NCBI RefSeq assembly: GCF_000166715.1
Contig: NZ_AEMI01000016.1
Span: 1-64,000, forward strand
Source: Leuconostoc gelidum subsp. gelidum KCTC 3527
GTDB lineage: Bacteria; Bacillota; Bacilli; Lactobacillales; Lactobacillaceae
Direction of reading: 5' to 3'
DNA length: 64,000 nucleotides
Part shown: positions 57,307 through 64,000 of the stretch, one piece after another
Layout of the letters: every line of letters starts with the position of its first letter
Position numbering within the stretch: position 1 is the stretch's first letter
The notes under the pieces: model-generated
Databases searched by the model: none
What the model saw: the letters and a program-made list of their open reading frames with translations, nothing else
What the model was told of the DNA's origin: nothing
Made by a program: the position numbers and the translations under genes

Positions 57307-58464
57307 TTACAATAGCGCCTTAATTTCATCAACTTTATCTAATGCTTCCCAAGGTAAATCAATATCTGTTCGACCAAAATGACCAAACGCAGCTGTTTGC
57401 TTATATATTGGACGACGTAAGTTTAAATGATTGATAATTGCTAATGGTCGAAAATCAAATAATTGTGCTGTAATTTCACGAATTTTTGTTTCAGCAACTG
57501 TTGATGTACCAAAAGTTTCGATATTTAACGATACTGGTTGCGCGACACCAATAGCATATGCAACTTGTAGTTCTAATTTGTCAGCCACACCAGCTGCAAC
57601 TAAATTTTTAGCGACATATCGTGCAAAATACGCAGCTGAACGATCAACCTTTGTTGCATCCTTACCTGAAAATGCGCCACCACCATGATGCGCAGCCCCA
57701 CCATAGGTATCAACAATTATTTTTCTGCCAGTTAGGCCAGAATCAGCTTGTGGCCCACCTAATACAAAGCGACCAGAAGGATTAATATAATAGATTGTAT
57801 TTTCATCAACTAAGTCCTGTGGTAGTACATCATCGATAACCAATTTGCGGATATCAGATCGTAATTGATCAAGCGTCACATCTTCATCATGTTGCGTTGA
57901 CAAAACAACTGCAGCAATACGTATAACCTTATCGTTATCATCTAATTCAACACTCACTTCAGCTTTAGCATCCGGACGTAAATAAGACACGGTGCCTGCT
58001 TCGCGTACATCACGAATTTTTCGCATCAGGCGATGTGACAAAGCTAATGTTAATGGGATATAACTATCAGTTTCATTCGTTGCGTAACCAAAAACCATAC
58101 CTTGATCACCAGCACCCAATTGTTCAGGATCATCATCAGCATTGTCAACTGCTTGCGAAATATCATCTGATTGTTCAACAATTTTATTTGAAACATTAAC
58201 AGAATCTGCTGTGAAACCAAGTTCAGCTTTATTATAACCAATCTCGCGAATTGTGTCCGTTGCAATTTGTCTTACATTGACATAGGCTGATGTTGATAAT
58301 TCACCAAAAATCGACACATCACCAGTTGACGTCGTTACTTCGACGGCCGAGCGTGCATGTGGATCTTGTTCGAGCACTGCATCTAAAATAGCGTCGGCTA
58401 TTTGGTCGGCTATTTTGTCAGGATGACCTGCGGAAACTGATTCTGATGTAAAATACTTTGTCAT
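57307..58464 (-). CDS. metK: S-adenosylmethionine synthetase
   Basis: A 385-residue enzyme making SAM from methionine and ATP. Motifs are [25 protein letters not shown] and [19 protein letters not shown]. Two ATGs are possible: 58473 is only two bases from AAGGAGG, whereas 58464 is 11 bases away and matches the [10 protein letters not shown] opening of relatives. A 6-bp hairpin includes both. A SAM-sensing riboswitch precedes it. Confidence 0.96.
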   Translation of the reverse strand: MTKYFTSESVSAGHPDKIADQIADAILDAVLEQDPHARSAVEVTTSTGDVSIFGELSTSAYVNVRQIATDTIREIGYNKAELGFTADSVNVSNKIVEQSDDISQAVDNADDDPEQLGAGDQGMVFGYATNETDSYIPLTLALSHRLMRKIRDVREAGTVSYLRPDAKAEVSVELDDNDKVIRIAAVVLSTQHDEDVTLDQLRSDIRKLVIDDVLPQDLVDENTIYYINPSGRFVLGGPQADSGLTGRKIIVDTYGGAAHHGGGAFSGKDATKVDRSAAYFARYVAKNLVAAGVADKLELQVAYAIGVAQPVSLNIETFGTSTVAETKIREITAQLFDFRPLAIINHLNLRRPIYKQTAAFGHFGRTDIDLPWEALDKVDEIKALL

Positions 58465-58476
58465 GTGAAACATGAC
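58460..58476 (-). promoter_or_regulatory. Hairpin sequestering the metK start codon
   Basis: GTCATG and CATGAC form a perfect 6-bp stem with a five-base loop, directly after AAGGAG. It covers both possible start codons and could modulate initiation. Confidence 0.4.
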
Positions 58477-58516
58477 CTCCTTAAAAATTCAAAATAAAAA
58501 GCTACTGGTCGCAAAT

Positions 58517-58552
58517 GAAAAAGCGCGCACCAACGATTAGTCGGTACGCGCT
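58517..58552 (-). terminator. metK riboswitch terminator
   Basis: A 13-bp stem with two G-U pairs (58522-58534 with 58540-58552) is followed by five U. TAGTCG at the 3' side of riboswitch P1 (58560-58565) can instead pair with CGACTA (58538-58543), giving an antiterminator. Confidence 0.88.
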
Positions 58553-58562
58553 AACGTGACGA

Positions 58563-58660
58563 CTATCTGTACAGATGGACCACCGTGCTGAAATATGTTT
58601 TCATATTTGACCGGTTGGTGTAGGGTTATCGTGCTGTATCACTCGCCTACTCTTGATAGC
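58563..58660 (-). promoter_or_regulatory. SAM riboswitch (S-box/SAM-I-like) upstream of metK
   Basis: A ~98-base aptamer closed by P1 CTATC/GATAG. It contains S-box hallmarks: AAGAG after P1, a P2 stem GTAGG/CCTAC with kink-turn-like GAGTGA and CACGATAAC, AACC pairing with GGTG, and a P3 hairpin AAATATG/CATATTT. Some canonical bases differ. The mutually exclusive terminator and the position before metK support SAM sensing with termination when SAM is high. Confidence 0.75.
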
Positions 58661-58679
58661 TGTTTTAAATTGTATCTTT

Positions 58680-58708
58680 AGAATAGCAGACGTTTAGACA
58701 AAATGCAA
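58680..58708 (-). promoter_or_regulatory. metK promoter
   Basis: TTGCAT (58703-58708) and TATTCT (58680-58685) on the minus strand are 17 bases apart, placing the start just ahead of the riboswitch. Confidence 0.65.
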
Positions 58709-58842
58709 ATCAAATTATTGCTTAATTATTTTTAGTTAAACAGCATGTTATACAAAAACAAACATTGTAAAAGTTATAATCAAAGATTTTATATTCATAA
58801 AAACAGTACGCAATAACTTGAATTTAAGGTACAATATTAATT

Positions 58843-59667
58843 ATGAACAGTCAGACTAACCAACAACAATCCCATCTTCTACCTGATGGTCGGCCAATTC
58901 CCCGACGTATCACGACTAACCCACAAGAAAAACGCAACTACGAAAATTTTACACCAGCAGGTTTTTTTGACTGGCGCCGCTGGGCCCCGTTAGTAGTTAT
59001 CGTTATCAGTTTAAATATCGTTTGGTGGCGTCAACCCTTATTACATACAAAAGCATTATCAGGTGCCGCCATTACTTGGCAACTTATCCCGCTATTTGGT
59101 TATACCATTACCATTGCAATTGCGATGACACTGATGATGACCCAAAATTTCCGTAGCATTTTAAGTTATTTGTTCTTAGCACTTAGTACCCTCTTCACAT
59201 TTAGTTCATTGATTCAAACACGGCATGAAATATTTACTTTACTCCTCTTGTTCACTGTTTTCTTCGTTGCCATACAGCAAAGTTGGTTTGGATTACAAAA
59301 TTGGCTTGGATTACTATTGTTCAGTGTTTTAGCAACTTTTGCAATTCCTATTAGTATTTTTTATATCACAAATAATTTCTTAACGCAACGCTTTATATGG
59401 CAACTCTTGCCGATGTTGTTTGGATTTGGCTTTTACTTCACACCAATTTTAATGCCAAATCCCGATGGTCGTAAATTAAGTATTTTAACATTGGGATTAT
59501 TTTGGGTCACAATACTTAGTCATAACGTCGGTATCAGCACAACATTTATTGTTATTTTTAGCTTAATGGCTTTCATTTTACAATTTGTCAAAGCAAAAAT
59601 TGGCAATTGGCAACATATGGGCTATGTGCTTTTAATGGCTTTGTCCATGCTACTAATCTATCATTAA
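58843..59667 (+). CDS. Unknown polytopic membrane protein, 274 residues
   Basis: A hydrophilic ~45-residue N-terminus rich in Gln, Pro and Arg is followed by about seven or eight membrane spans. No domain is recognised and no charged motif inside the membrane suggests a transporter class. The start has no close ribosome binding site (AAGG is 13 bases away); a TACAAT ends seven bases before the ATG. It ends at a shared terminator. Confidence 0.7.
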   Translation: MNSQTNQQQSHLLPDGRPIPRRITTNPQEKRNYENFTPAGFFDWRRWAPLVVIVISLNIVWWRQPLLHTKALSGAAITWQLIPLFGYTITIAIAMTLMMTQNFRSILSYLFLALSTLFTFSSLIQTRHEIFTLLLLFTVFFVAIQQSWFGLQNWLGLLLFSVLATFAIPISIFYITNNFLTQRFIWQLLPMLFGFGFYFTPILMPNPDGRKLSILTLGLFWVTILSHNVGISTTFIVIFSLMAFILQFVKAKIGNWQHMGYVLLMALSMLLIYH

Positions 59668-59699
59668 AAAAGTTCGCTACATTAATGTAGCGAACTTTT
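59668..59699. terminator. Shared terminator overlapping a stop codon
   Basis: A perfect 32-bp palindrome with A and T ends lies between convergent genes. Its right end includes part of the stop codon (59698-59700) of the minus-strand gene. Confidence 0.9.
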
Positions 59700-60297
59700 A
59701 TTTTAGTTTATCGTACAGTGGTAATAGCAATGCCAGGACAGTTGTTATTTGAAATAAATCTGTGTCTTCTTTAAAGTGTTTGTCTCCACGTAACAGCTTA
59801 ATACCAACTAGCACCTCACTATGCTTTATGTTAGCAAAACGCTGAACGGCATCATCATACGTTGACAAAGTCAATGTGTTTGAAGTATTAACCATATGGT
59901 CTGAACTCAGCACAAAATCATTTGATAATTTTGCAATTATATCTCTGGCTGACGTCATTTTAGCGACAATCGCTGCTGTTTCTTTTGGCTTCATGTTCTC
60001 TTCTACTGCGAGGTAAAGGTAAACATGATCGGCCCAAATACCAAGTTCAAAATGTGGCATCATTTTATAACCACGCTTATTTGGTGCAAAAGCTACCCAT
60101 GTGTTGTCCGGCGCGTTTGTTGTCCGACGTAAATGTTTGGCAACATGTGCATACCACTGTTGCCCATTCGTATTTAATATTGGTAAAATTGCTTCAGCAG
60201 ACTGCTCGAATTTTGGATCAATCACAGTCCTAATAAGTTTCATTCTATCAGTTAATGATGCAACATTAAATATCTCAAAATCGCTATCTTTAAACAT
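59698..60297 (-). CDS. DUF1054 family protein (YktB-like)
   Basis: A 199-residue soluble protein matching the YktB/DUF1054 family, with FEIFNVASLTDRMKLIR at the start and GYKMMPHFELGIWADHVYLYL near residue 80. The biochemical role of the family is unknown. AGGG lies eight bases before the ATG. Its neighbour upstream on the same strand is the yihY-type gene, 20 bases away. Confidence 0.85.
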   Translation of the reverse strand: MFKDSDFEIFNVASLTDRMKLIRTVIDPKFEQSAEAILPILNTNGQQWYAHVAKHLRRTTNAPDNTWVAFAPNKRGYKMMPHFELGIWADHVYLYLAVEENMKPKETAAIVAKMTSARDIIAKLSNDFVLSSDHMVNTSNTLTLSTYDDAVQRFANIKHSEVLVGIKLLRGDKHFKEDTDLFQITTVLALLLPLYDKLK

Positions 60298-60317
60298 TGT
60301 TTATACCCTAAAACTTT

Positions 60318-61172
60318 CTAAATGTTGATTACTTTCTCTTTCTTTAATACGGTCAACCATTGAATCAAAACATAACCTGTCACTAAGATAGTGGCAATTA
60401 AATTTAACCAAATGAGTAACACAATAATAGCGCTCATTGATTGGTAAAAGCCATACTGTTTAACTGCCAAATTAGTATACCAACTAAAACCAATATTCAA
60501 GATATTTAGTGCACCAACTTCTATAAAACTACCGATAGCAACAAATTTAAGGGGTGCACGGCCTTCTTTTGTTGGCAATAAATAGTTCATCATTATCAGC
60601 GCTAACCACATGCCAAGCCAAATCAGCCATTTTGTTTGATGCTGTAAAAAAGACGTCCATTGGTTACTCGGGATTTGTTGCAAGACGATTGTCAATACAT
60701 TACTACCAATCATTAAAACACCAAAAGCAGCAATAATAATCAACAACCAGACAAATGACCAAAAGCGGGATAATAAATTACTAATACGATCCTCAACATC
60801 AGCAATACGATTAAATGATACTCTGAAAACTGCAATTACTCTCGATACTGTCCACAAAGTAAATAGCACAGAAAAAGAGAGTAAAGAAGTGCTCCTAGAG
60901 GATAGAACTGATTGTAAAATAGGTAAAACAATTTTTTCAATATCTCGTGGCAATACACTTTGTATCAATGAGATAATATTTGTTTGACTGACATTCGTAA
61001 TTGAGATAATGATCGCGATTGCTATTAACATAGGAAAGACGGTTAGCAACGCAAAATAAGCAAAAGTTGGGCCAACATAGCCAACTTGCGCACGCAAAAA
61101 CAATGTCCCTAAAGTAGAGAGTTTTAACTTTTTATCTATTTTTTGCCAAAATTCTTTCAATTGATTTAACAT
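60318..61172 (-). CDS. YihY/BrkB-family membrane protein
   Basis: A 284-residue membrane protein with six predicted spans. QVGYVGPTFAYFALLTVFPMLIA is typical of the family formerly annotated as ribonuclease BN. The function is unsettled; lipid or solute transport has been proposed. No ribosome binding site is correctly spaced; TGGCATAAT ends six bases before the ATG, suggesting a leaderless mRNA. Confidence 0.85.
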   Translation of the reverse strand: MLNQLKEFWQKIDKKLKLSTLGTLFLRAQVGYVGPTFAYFALLTVFPMLIAIAIIISITNVSQTNIISLIQSVLPRDIEKIVLPILQSVLSSRSTSLLSFSVLFTLWTVSRVIAVFRVSFNRIADVEDRISNLLSRFWSFVWLLIIIAAFGVLMIGSNVLTIVLQQIPSNQWTSFLQHQTKWLIWLGMWLALIMMNYLLPTKEGRAPLKFVAIGSFIEVGALNILNIGFSWYTNLAVKQYGFYQSMSAIIVLLIWLNLIATILVTGYVLIQWLTVLKKEKVINI

Positions 61173-61219
61173 AACTCTATTATGCCAAATTTTTGTGATG
61201 CGCGTATTAAAAAATGATT

Positions 61220-61924
61220 TTAAAATAGTTTTCCAATGCCATAATGTATTGCAATGGTTAACAAACCAATAATCACATTACGAATCATTGCACGCTTAAC
61301 CAAGCCATTAGACATTTTAGCACTCAACAAACCTGTTAAACCAACAGCCACTACCGTAGCTGCTATCGTGGCAATAAATTGGTAACGTGTAGGTGACAAA
61401 ATTAATGCTGCTAATGGAAATACACCACCAATTGCTGCACTAAATAGTGAAGCCCAAGCCGCAGACCAAGGATTCATATAATGCCCTAAAGTAATATCGT
61501 ACTTAGTACTCAACATTGTTGCCAATGGCTTTTTACTCAGTAATTCATCTGCAATTGATTTAGCCGTTGATCGTGTTACCCCACGATCAACATAAAAATT
61601 TTCAACTGATTGATGTTGTCCAGCGAAATCTGTTTTTAATAACTCACGCTCTTGTTCAACAACAACCTTTTCGCTATCTGACTGTGAACTCACCGAAGCA
61701 TATTCACCAGAAGCCATTGATAAGGCACATGCCATTAAATCAGCTAAACCTGCAATGAAAATAGCAAAATTGTTTGTTGTTGCCGCTGCAACCGAAAACA
61801 AAACACCAACAACCGTTAAAATACCATCATTTGAACCCAAAACACCTGCACGAATAGCATTTAATCGTTCATCCATTGTTGCCTGTTCTTTTTTGACGTG
61901 TTCTTTTTTAAGCTTTATATCCAT
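61220..61924 (-). CDS. VIT-family (CCC1/VIT1) metal transporter, second copy
   Basis: A 234-residue VIT-family protein with the paired motifs RAGVLGSNDGILTVVGV and MASGEYASVSSQSDSE, then a soluble linker with acidic residues and three C-terminal spans. Eukaryotic relatives move Fe2+ or Mn2+ into vacuoles; bacterial ones probably export them. It follows another VIT gene by 50 bases, with an SD-hairpin-start leader between. Confidence 0.87.
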   Translation of the reverse strand: MDIKLKKEHVKKEQATMDERLNAIRAGVLGSNDGILTVVGVLFSVAAATTNNFAIFIAGLADLMACALSMASGEYASVSSQSDSEKVVVEQERELLKTDFAGQHQSVENFYVDRGVTRSTAKSIADELLSKKPLATMLSTKYDITLGHYMNPWSAAWASLFSAAIGGVFPLAALILSPTRYQFIATIAATVVAVGLTGLLSAKMSNGLVKRAMIRNVIIGLLTIAIHYGIGKLF

Positions 61925-61972
61925 GTTTTATAACTGTGCTTATAATTTTTTAACGCACTATAAGCACCCTCC
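61925..61972 (-). promoter_or_regulatory. Second VIT gene: Shine-Dalgarno plus 8-bp hairpin
   Basis: GGAGG (61968-61972) is followed by a perfect stem TGCTTATA/TATAAGCA (61959-61966 with 61937-61944), 14-base loop, then 12 bases to the ATG. The layout is the same as in five other genes of the window. Confidence 0.6.
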
Positions 61973-61974
61973 TC

Positions 61975-62649
61975 TCATCTAAATAATGACCCAATTGCAT
62001 AAGTGACAATCATTGTAAATACACCAGCGACAATATTTCTTAAGACCACGCGTTTTTTATTAGCACCATTTAGAGATGCTGCTGCATATCCTGTTATGGC
62101 TAATGCAACGATCACTGCCATAAAAGTAGCTACTTCACGCATATCTCTTGGCATTAATGAAATAGCTACCATTGGCAAAATCGAACCAATTGGAAAGCTA
62201 ATTAACGACGCTAAAGCCGCCCCACCTGCACTTAATTCATGATCTAGTGAAAAGCCATAACGTTCACGTACAGTGGTTGTCAAAGCATCTTTTGTCATCA
62301 TCTCTTCAGTAGCCTGTTCCGCTAAATGTGGTGAGATGCCATCAGCCACATATTTTTCTGCGACATAAGAAAATTCGCCGTCATAATTGGTTGCTAACGC
62401 CTCAGTTTGAACGCGTCTCACCTTTTCTTGCGCATCATGTTGTGAACTGACTGACACGTACTCACCCATAGCCATCGATACGGTGCCTGCTAGCATCCCC
62501 GCAAAACCTGCTAGTAAAATTGTACCAGTATGACTTGTAGCCCCAGCTACACCTAAAACAATACCAGATACTGATAAAATACCATCGTTTGCACCCATAA
62601 CTGCTGCTCTAATTAAATTGTTACGTTGCATTAAACTTTGTTTATCCAT
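61975..62649 (-). CDS. VIT-family (CCC1/VIT1) metal transporter, first copy
   Basis: A 224-residue paralogue of the downstream gene, with RAAVMGANDGILSVSGIVLG and MAMGEYVSVSSQHDAQEK. Two adjacent ATGs are possible; MDKQSLM at 62649 is better spaced from GAGGG. It is divergent from a Fur-family regulator with a perfect Fur/PerR-like box between, pointing to iron, manganese or peroxide control. Confidence 0.88.
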   Translation of the reverse strand: MDKQSLMQRNNLIRAAVMGANDGILSVSGIVLGVAGATSHTGTILLAGFAGMLAGTVSMAMGEYVSVSSQHDAQEKVRRVQTEALATNYDGEFSYVAEKYVADGISPHLAEQATEEMMTKDALTTTVRERYGFSLDHELSAGGAALASLISFPIGSILPMVAISLMPRDMREVATFMAVIVALAITGYAAASLNGANKKRVVLRNIVAGVFTMIVTYAIGSLFR

Positions 62650-62661
62650 CATTTCCCTCTT

Positions 62662-62676
62662 TTAGAATTATTCTAA
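62662..62676. promoter_or_regulatory. Fur/PerR-like box, VIT side
   Basis: TTAGAATTATTCTAA is a perfect 7-1-7 inverted repeat, close to the PerR box TTATAATNATTATAA. It lies between the extended -10 TGGTATAAC and the ribosome binding site of the first VIT gene, so a bound repressor would block it. Confidence 0.75.
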
Positions 62677-62714
62677 TTTAGTTATACCAAATTTTAGATT
62701 AAAAATCAAGTTAA

Positions 62715-62729
62715 TTAGAAACATTCTAT
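62715..62729. promoter_or_regulatory. Fur/PerR-like box, regulator side
   Basis: TTAGAAACATTCTAT is an imperfect 7-1-7 repeat with core TAGAA/TTCTA. It lies just upstream of the extended -10 TGGTATAAT (62736-62744) of the regulator gene and overlaps its -35 position, suggesting autoregulation. Confidence 0.6.
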
Positions 62730-62769
62730 AGTACGTGGTATAATATTTTATAATATAGGAGGTTATATT

Positions 62770-63177
62770 ATGGTAGACAAAACGTTACGTGACATACTAC
62801 AAGCCCATGGGTTAAAAGCAACTTTTCAACGATTGTCGATTTTAGAATACTTAATGACACATGAAACACATCCAACAGCAGAAATGATTCATGCCGACCT
62901 CAGTAACATTAGTCTCGCAACCATATATAACACACTTGATAAACTAGTCGATGTTGGTATTATTATTGTCATTGATACCCTAAAAGATGATAAACGTCAT
63001 TATGATTACTATGGTGAACCACATTATCATATTATTAATAGCAACACAAACGAAATTATCGACGCAGATAATTTCGATGTCGCACCACTTTTTGAAGCTG
63101 CACGTCAAGTCAGCGGTTTAAATATTACCGGATTTCATATTGAAATCTATGGTGTTGAGGCTGATCAAGCAAAATAA
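62770..63177 (+). CDS. Fur/PerR-family regulator without structural cysteines
   Basis: A 135-residue metal-dependent repressor. The winged helix contains GLKATFQRLSILEYL and SLATIYNTLDKLVDVGI. The metal-binding histidines PHYHI (84-88) are kept, but the CxxC pairs that hold structural zinc in most Fur and PerR proteins are absent; the protein has no cysteine. AGGAGG is six bases before the ATG. It is divergent from the VIT genes with two candidate boxes between, so it probably controls them. Confidence 0.88.
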   Translation: MVDKTLRDILQAHGLKATFQRLSILEYLMTHETHPTAEMIHADLSNISLATIYNTLDKLVDVGIIIVIDTLKDDKRHYDYYGEPHYHIINSNTNEIIDADNFDVAPLFEAARQVSGLNITGFHIEIYGVEADQAK

Positions 63178-63189
63178 TGACGACTACAT

Positions 63190-63227
63190 AAAAAGCGTCA
63201 ACAGACTTTAAATCTGTTGACGCTTTT
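63190..63227. terminator. Bidirectional terminator
   Basis: A perfect 15-bp stem (63191-63205 with 63213-63227, seven-base loop) with A/T flanks separates the regulator from the convergent gene at 63269. Confidence 0.9.
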
Positions 63228-63268
63228 ATGATTATTATTAAATAACCCAACTCATGCGCAAAATACGC

Positions 63269-63718
63269 TCAAGATTGCATACCTGAATTCATAATTTTGG
63301 CAACTGCTGTATGAATTTTTTCAAGATATACTGATTGATCTTGTTCTGATTTCTCATATTTTTGTACATCAATTTTTTGATCGGCAACAATCACCGCATC
63401 AGCCATTAGCTGGGTGGCCTCAGTGTATTTCACGTAAGCTGATGTTAACGATTTGTGCACGCCAAGTAAACGAATAGGCGCTGATGCAGAGGTAAGTTGT
63501 GACGCATTATCTTTATAGTTTTCTACCGTATCTTCAAACTCCGCCTTAATTTCAGCGAACTCTGCCGTTGGTATCTCTGCAATTTTATCAGCTTGTTTCG
63601 CATCGTCTAACTTTGTAAAAAATGGCGAAACGCGCGTTGCCGTCTCTTCAGTATTTGTTAGAACGTTTTGTAACGTCTGAATATAAATTTGTGCTTGTTT
63701 TGGATTGAATTTTGCCAA
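63269..63718 (-). CDS. Unknown helical protein, 149 residues
   Basis: A soluble protein predicted to be almost entirely alpha-helical, with acidic, coiled-coil-like segments and no known domain. The start appears to be TTG, with AAAGGG about 12 bases upstream, overlapping the end of the P-type ATPase gene, so the two are likely co-transcribed. The function is unknown. Confidence 0.7.
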   Translation of the reverse strand: MAKFNPKQAQIYIQTLQNVLTNTEETATRVSPFFTKLDDAKQADKIAEIPTAEFAEIKAEFEDTVENYKDNASQLTSASAPIRLLGVHKSLTSAYVKYTEATQLMADAVIVADQKIDVQKYEKSEQDQSVYLEKIHTAVAKIMNSGMQS

Positions 63719-63726
63719 TGTCTTAA

Positions 63727-64000
63727 TTATCCCTTTTTAAAAATTTTTCGTTGTACGAGTTTTACTATCTCAACTATAATTATAATACTTATTCCCGCAA
63801 ATAACACGATTGCCCATTGATAACTATCTAAATGAGAAACATGGAACACTGGGTTTAGCGCTGGAATAACAACTACTGCTGCCATAACAACTAGTGAACT
63901 AAGCAATGCCCAGTTAAATAATTTGTTTTGGAATGCCTGTTTTCCAAGCATTGAGCCATAAACTGACTTCACGTTAATGGCGTTAAACATCTGCATCAGA
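63727..64000 (-). CDS. P-type cation ATPase, C-terminal fragment (partial)
   Basis: Only the last ~90 codons are in the window; the gene continues past the right edge, so the apparent ATG is internal. QMFNAINVKSVYGSMLGKQAFQNK, two spans and a basic tail match the C-terminus of calcium-type (SERCA-like) P-type ATPases. The transported ion is uncertain. Confidence 0.7.
   Translation of the reverse strand, partial: LMQMFNAINVKSVYGSMLGKQAFQNKLFNWALLSSLVVMAAVVVIPALNPVFHVSHLDSYQWAIVLFAGISIIIIVEIVKLVQRKIFKKG

Noticed and set aside
58465-58680. SMK-box (SAM-III) riboswitch
   Set aside because: The leader is longer than an SMK box, has a separate transcription terminator, and shows S-box-like motifs. 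SD pairing with an aptamer was not seen.

Overview
The window looks like a chromosomal segment of a lactic acid bacterium of the Leuconostoc group. Three markers support this: an archaeal-type (short) phosphoenolpyruvate carboxylase, a secreted protein with a KxYKxGKxW signal peptide, and a low-GC Firmicutes gene order (rpoY-rnjA, comEA-comEC-holA, tatD-rnmV-rsmA-veg, efp-asp23-nusB, gatCAB). No phage, insertion sequence or CRISPR array was seen.

Layout. 1-4640: N-terminus of a secreted protein, thyA, a SpeG-like acetyltransferase, a GT8 glycosyltransferase pseudogene and an AraC-type regulator. 4656-17100 (minus): cell-envelope glycan cluster with a GT2 enzyme, an acyltransferase/GT-C-like fusion, a polyprenyl-phosphate glycosyltransferase, a second GT-C-like membrane protein, a 1184-residue GT2/glycerophosphotransferase and a TagGH exporter. 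17265-19983: class III ribonucleotide reductase. 20510-35179 (minus): catabolic acetolactate synthase, Obg, an ABC transporter, uvrC, pyrG, rlmD-type methyltransferase, lipid kinase and gatCAB. 35407-35977 (plus): ribosomal proteins S15 and S20. 36048-39956: comEA-comEC-holA. 39983-40223: an independent structured RNA. 40326-51490: two unknown proteins, glmU, purR, a metal-type ABC transporter, veg, rsmA, rnmV, tatD, nusB, asp23, efp, a frameshifted marR and a LOG protein. 51645-56283 (plus): rpoY, rnjA, ppcA and a second lipid kinase. 56336-64000: an ADP-ribosylglycohydrolase-like pseudoenzyme, metK under a SAM riboswitch, membrane proteins, two VIT-family transporters divergent from a Fur-family regulator, an unknown protein and the end of a P-type ATPase.

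The envelope cluster reads as one pathway: nucleotide-sugar glycosyltransferases and a glycerophosphotransferase build a teichoic-acid-like polymer, TagGH exports it, and the polyprenyl-phosphate glycosyltransferase could feed the two GT-C-like proteins for extracytoplasmic decoration.

The most unusual signal is regulatory. In at least six genes (thyA, rlmD-type, dagK, gatB, purR, the second VIT gene) a good Shine-Dalgarno sequence lies too far from the start codon, and the gap is filled by a hairpin or three-way junction that would bring the two together. The stems differ in sequence but share the architecture. als, obg and tatD may be longer versions. A separate set of genes (uvrC, the 40326 ORF, the metal-type binding protein, the 56336 gene, the yihY-type gene) has an extended -10 box 5-7 bases before the start codon and no ribosome binding site, as expected for leaderless mRNAs. 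pyrG carries a textbook CTP-sensing reiterative-transcription attenuator.
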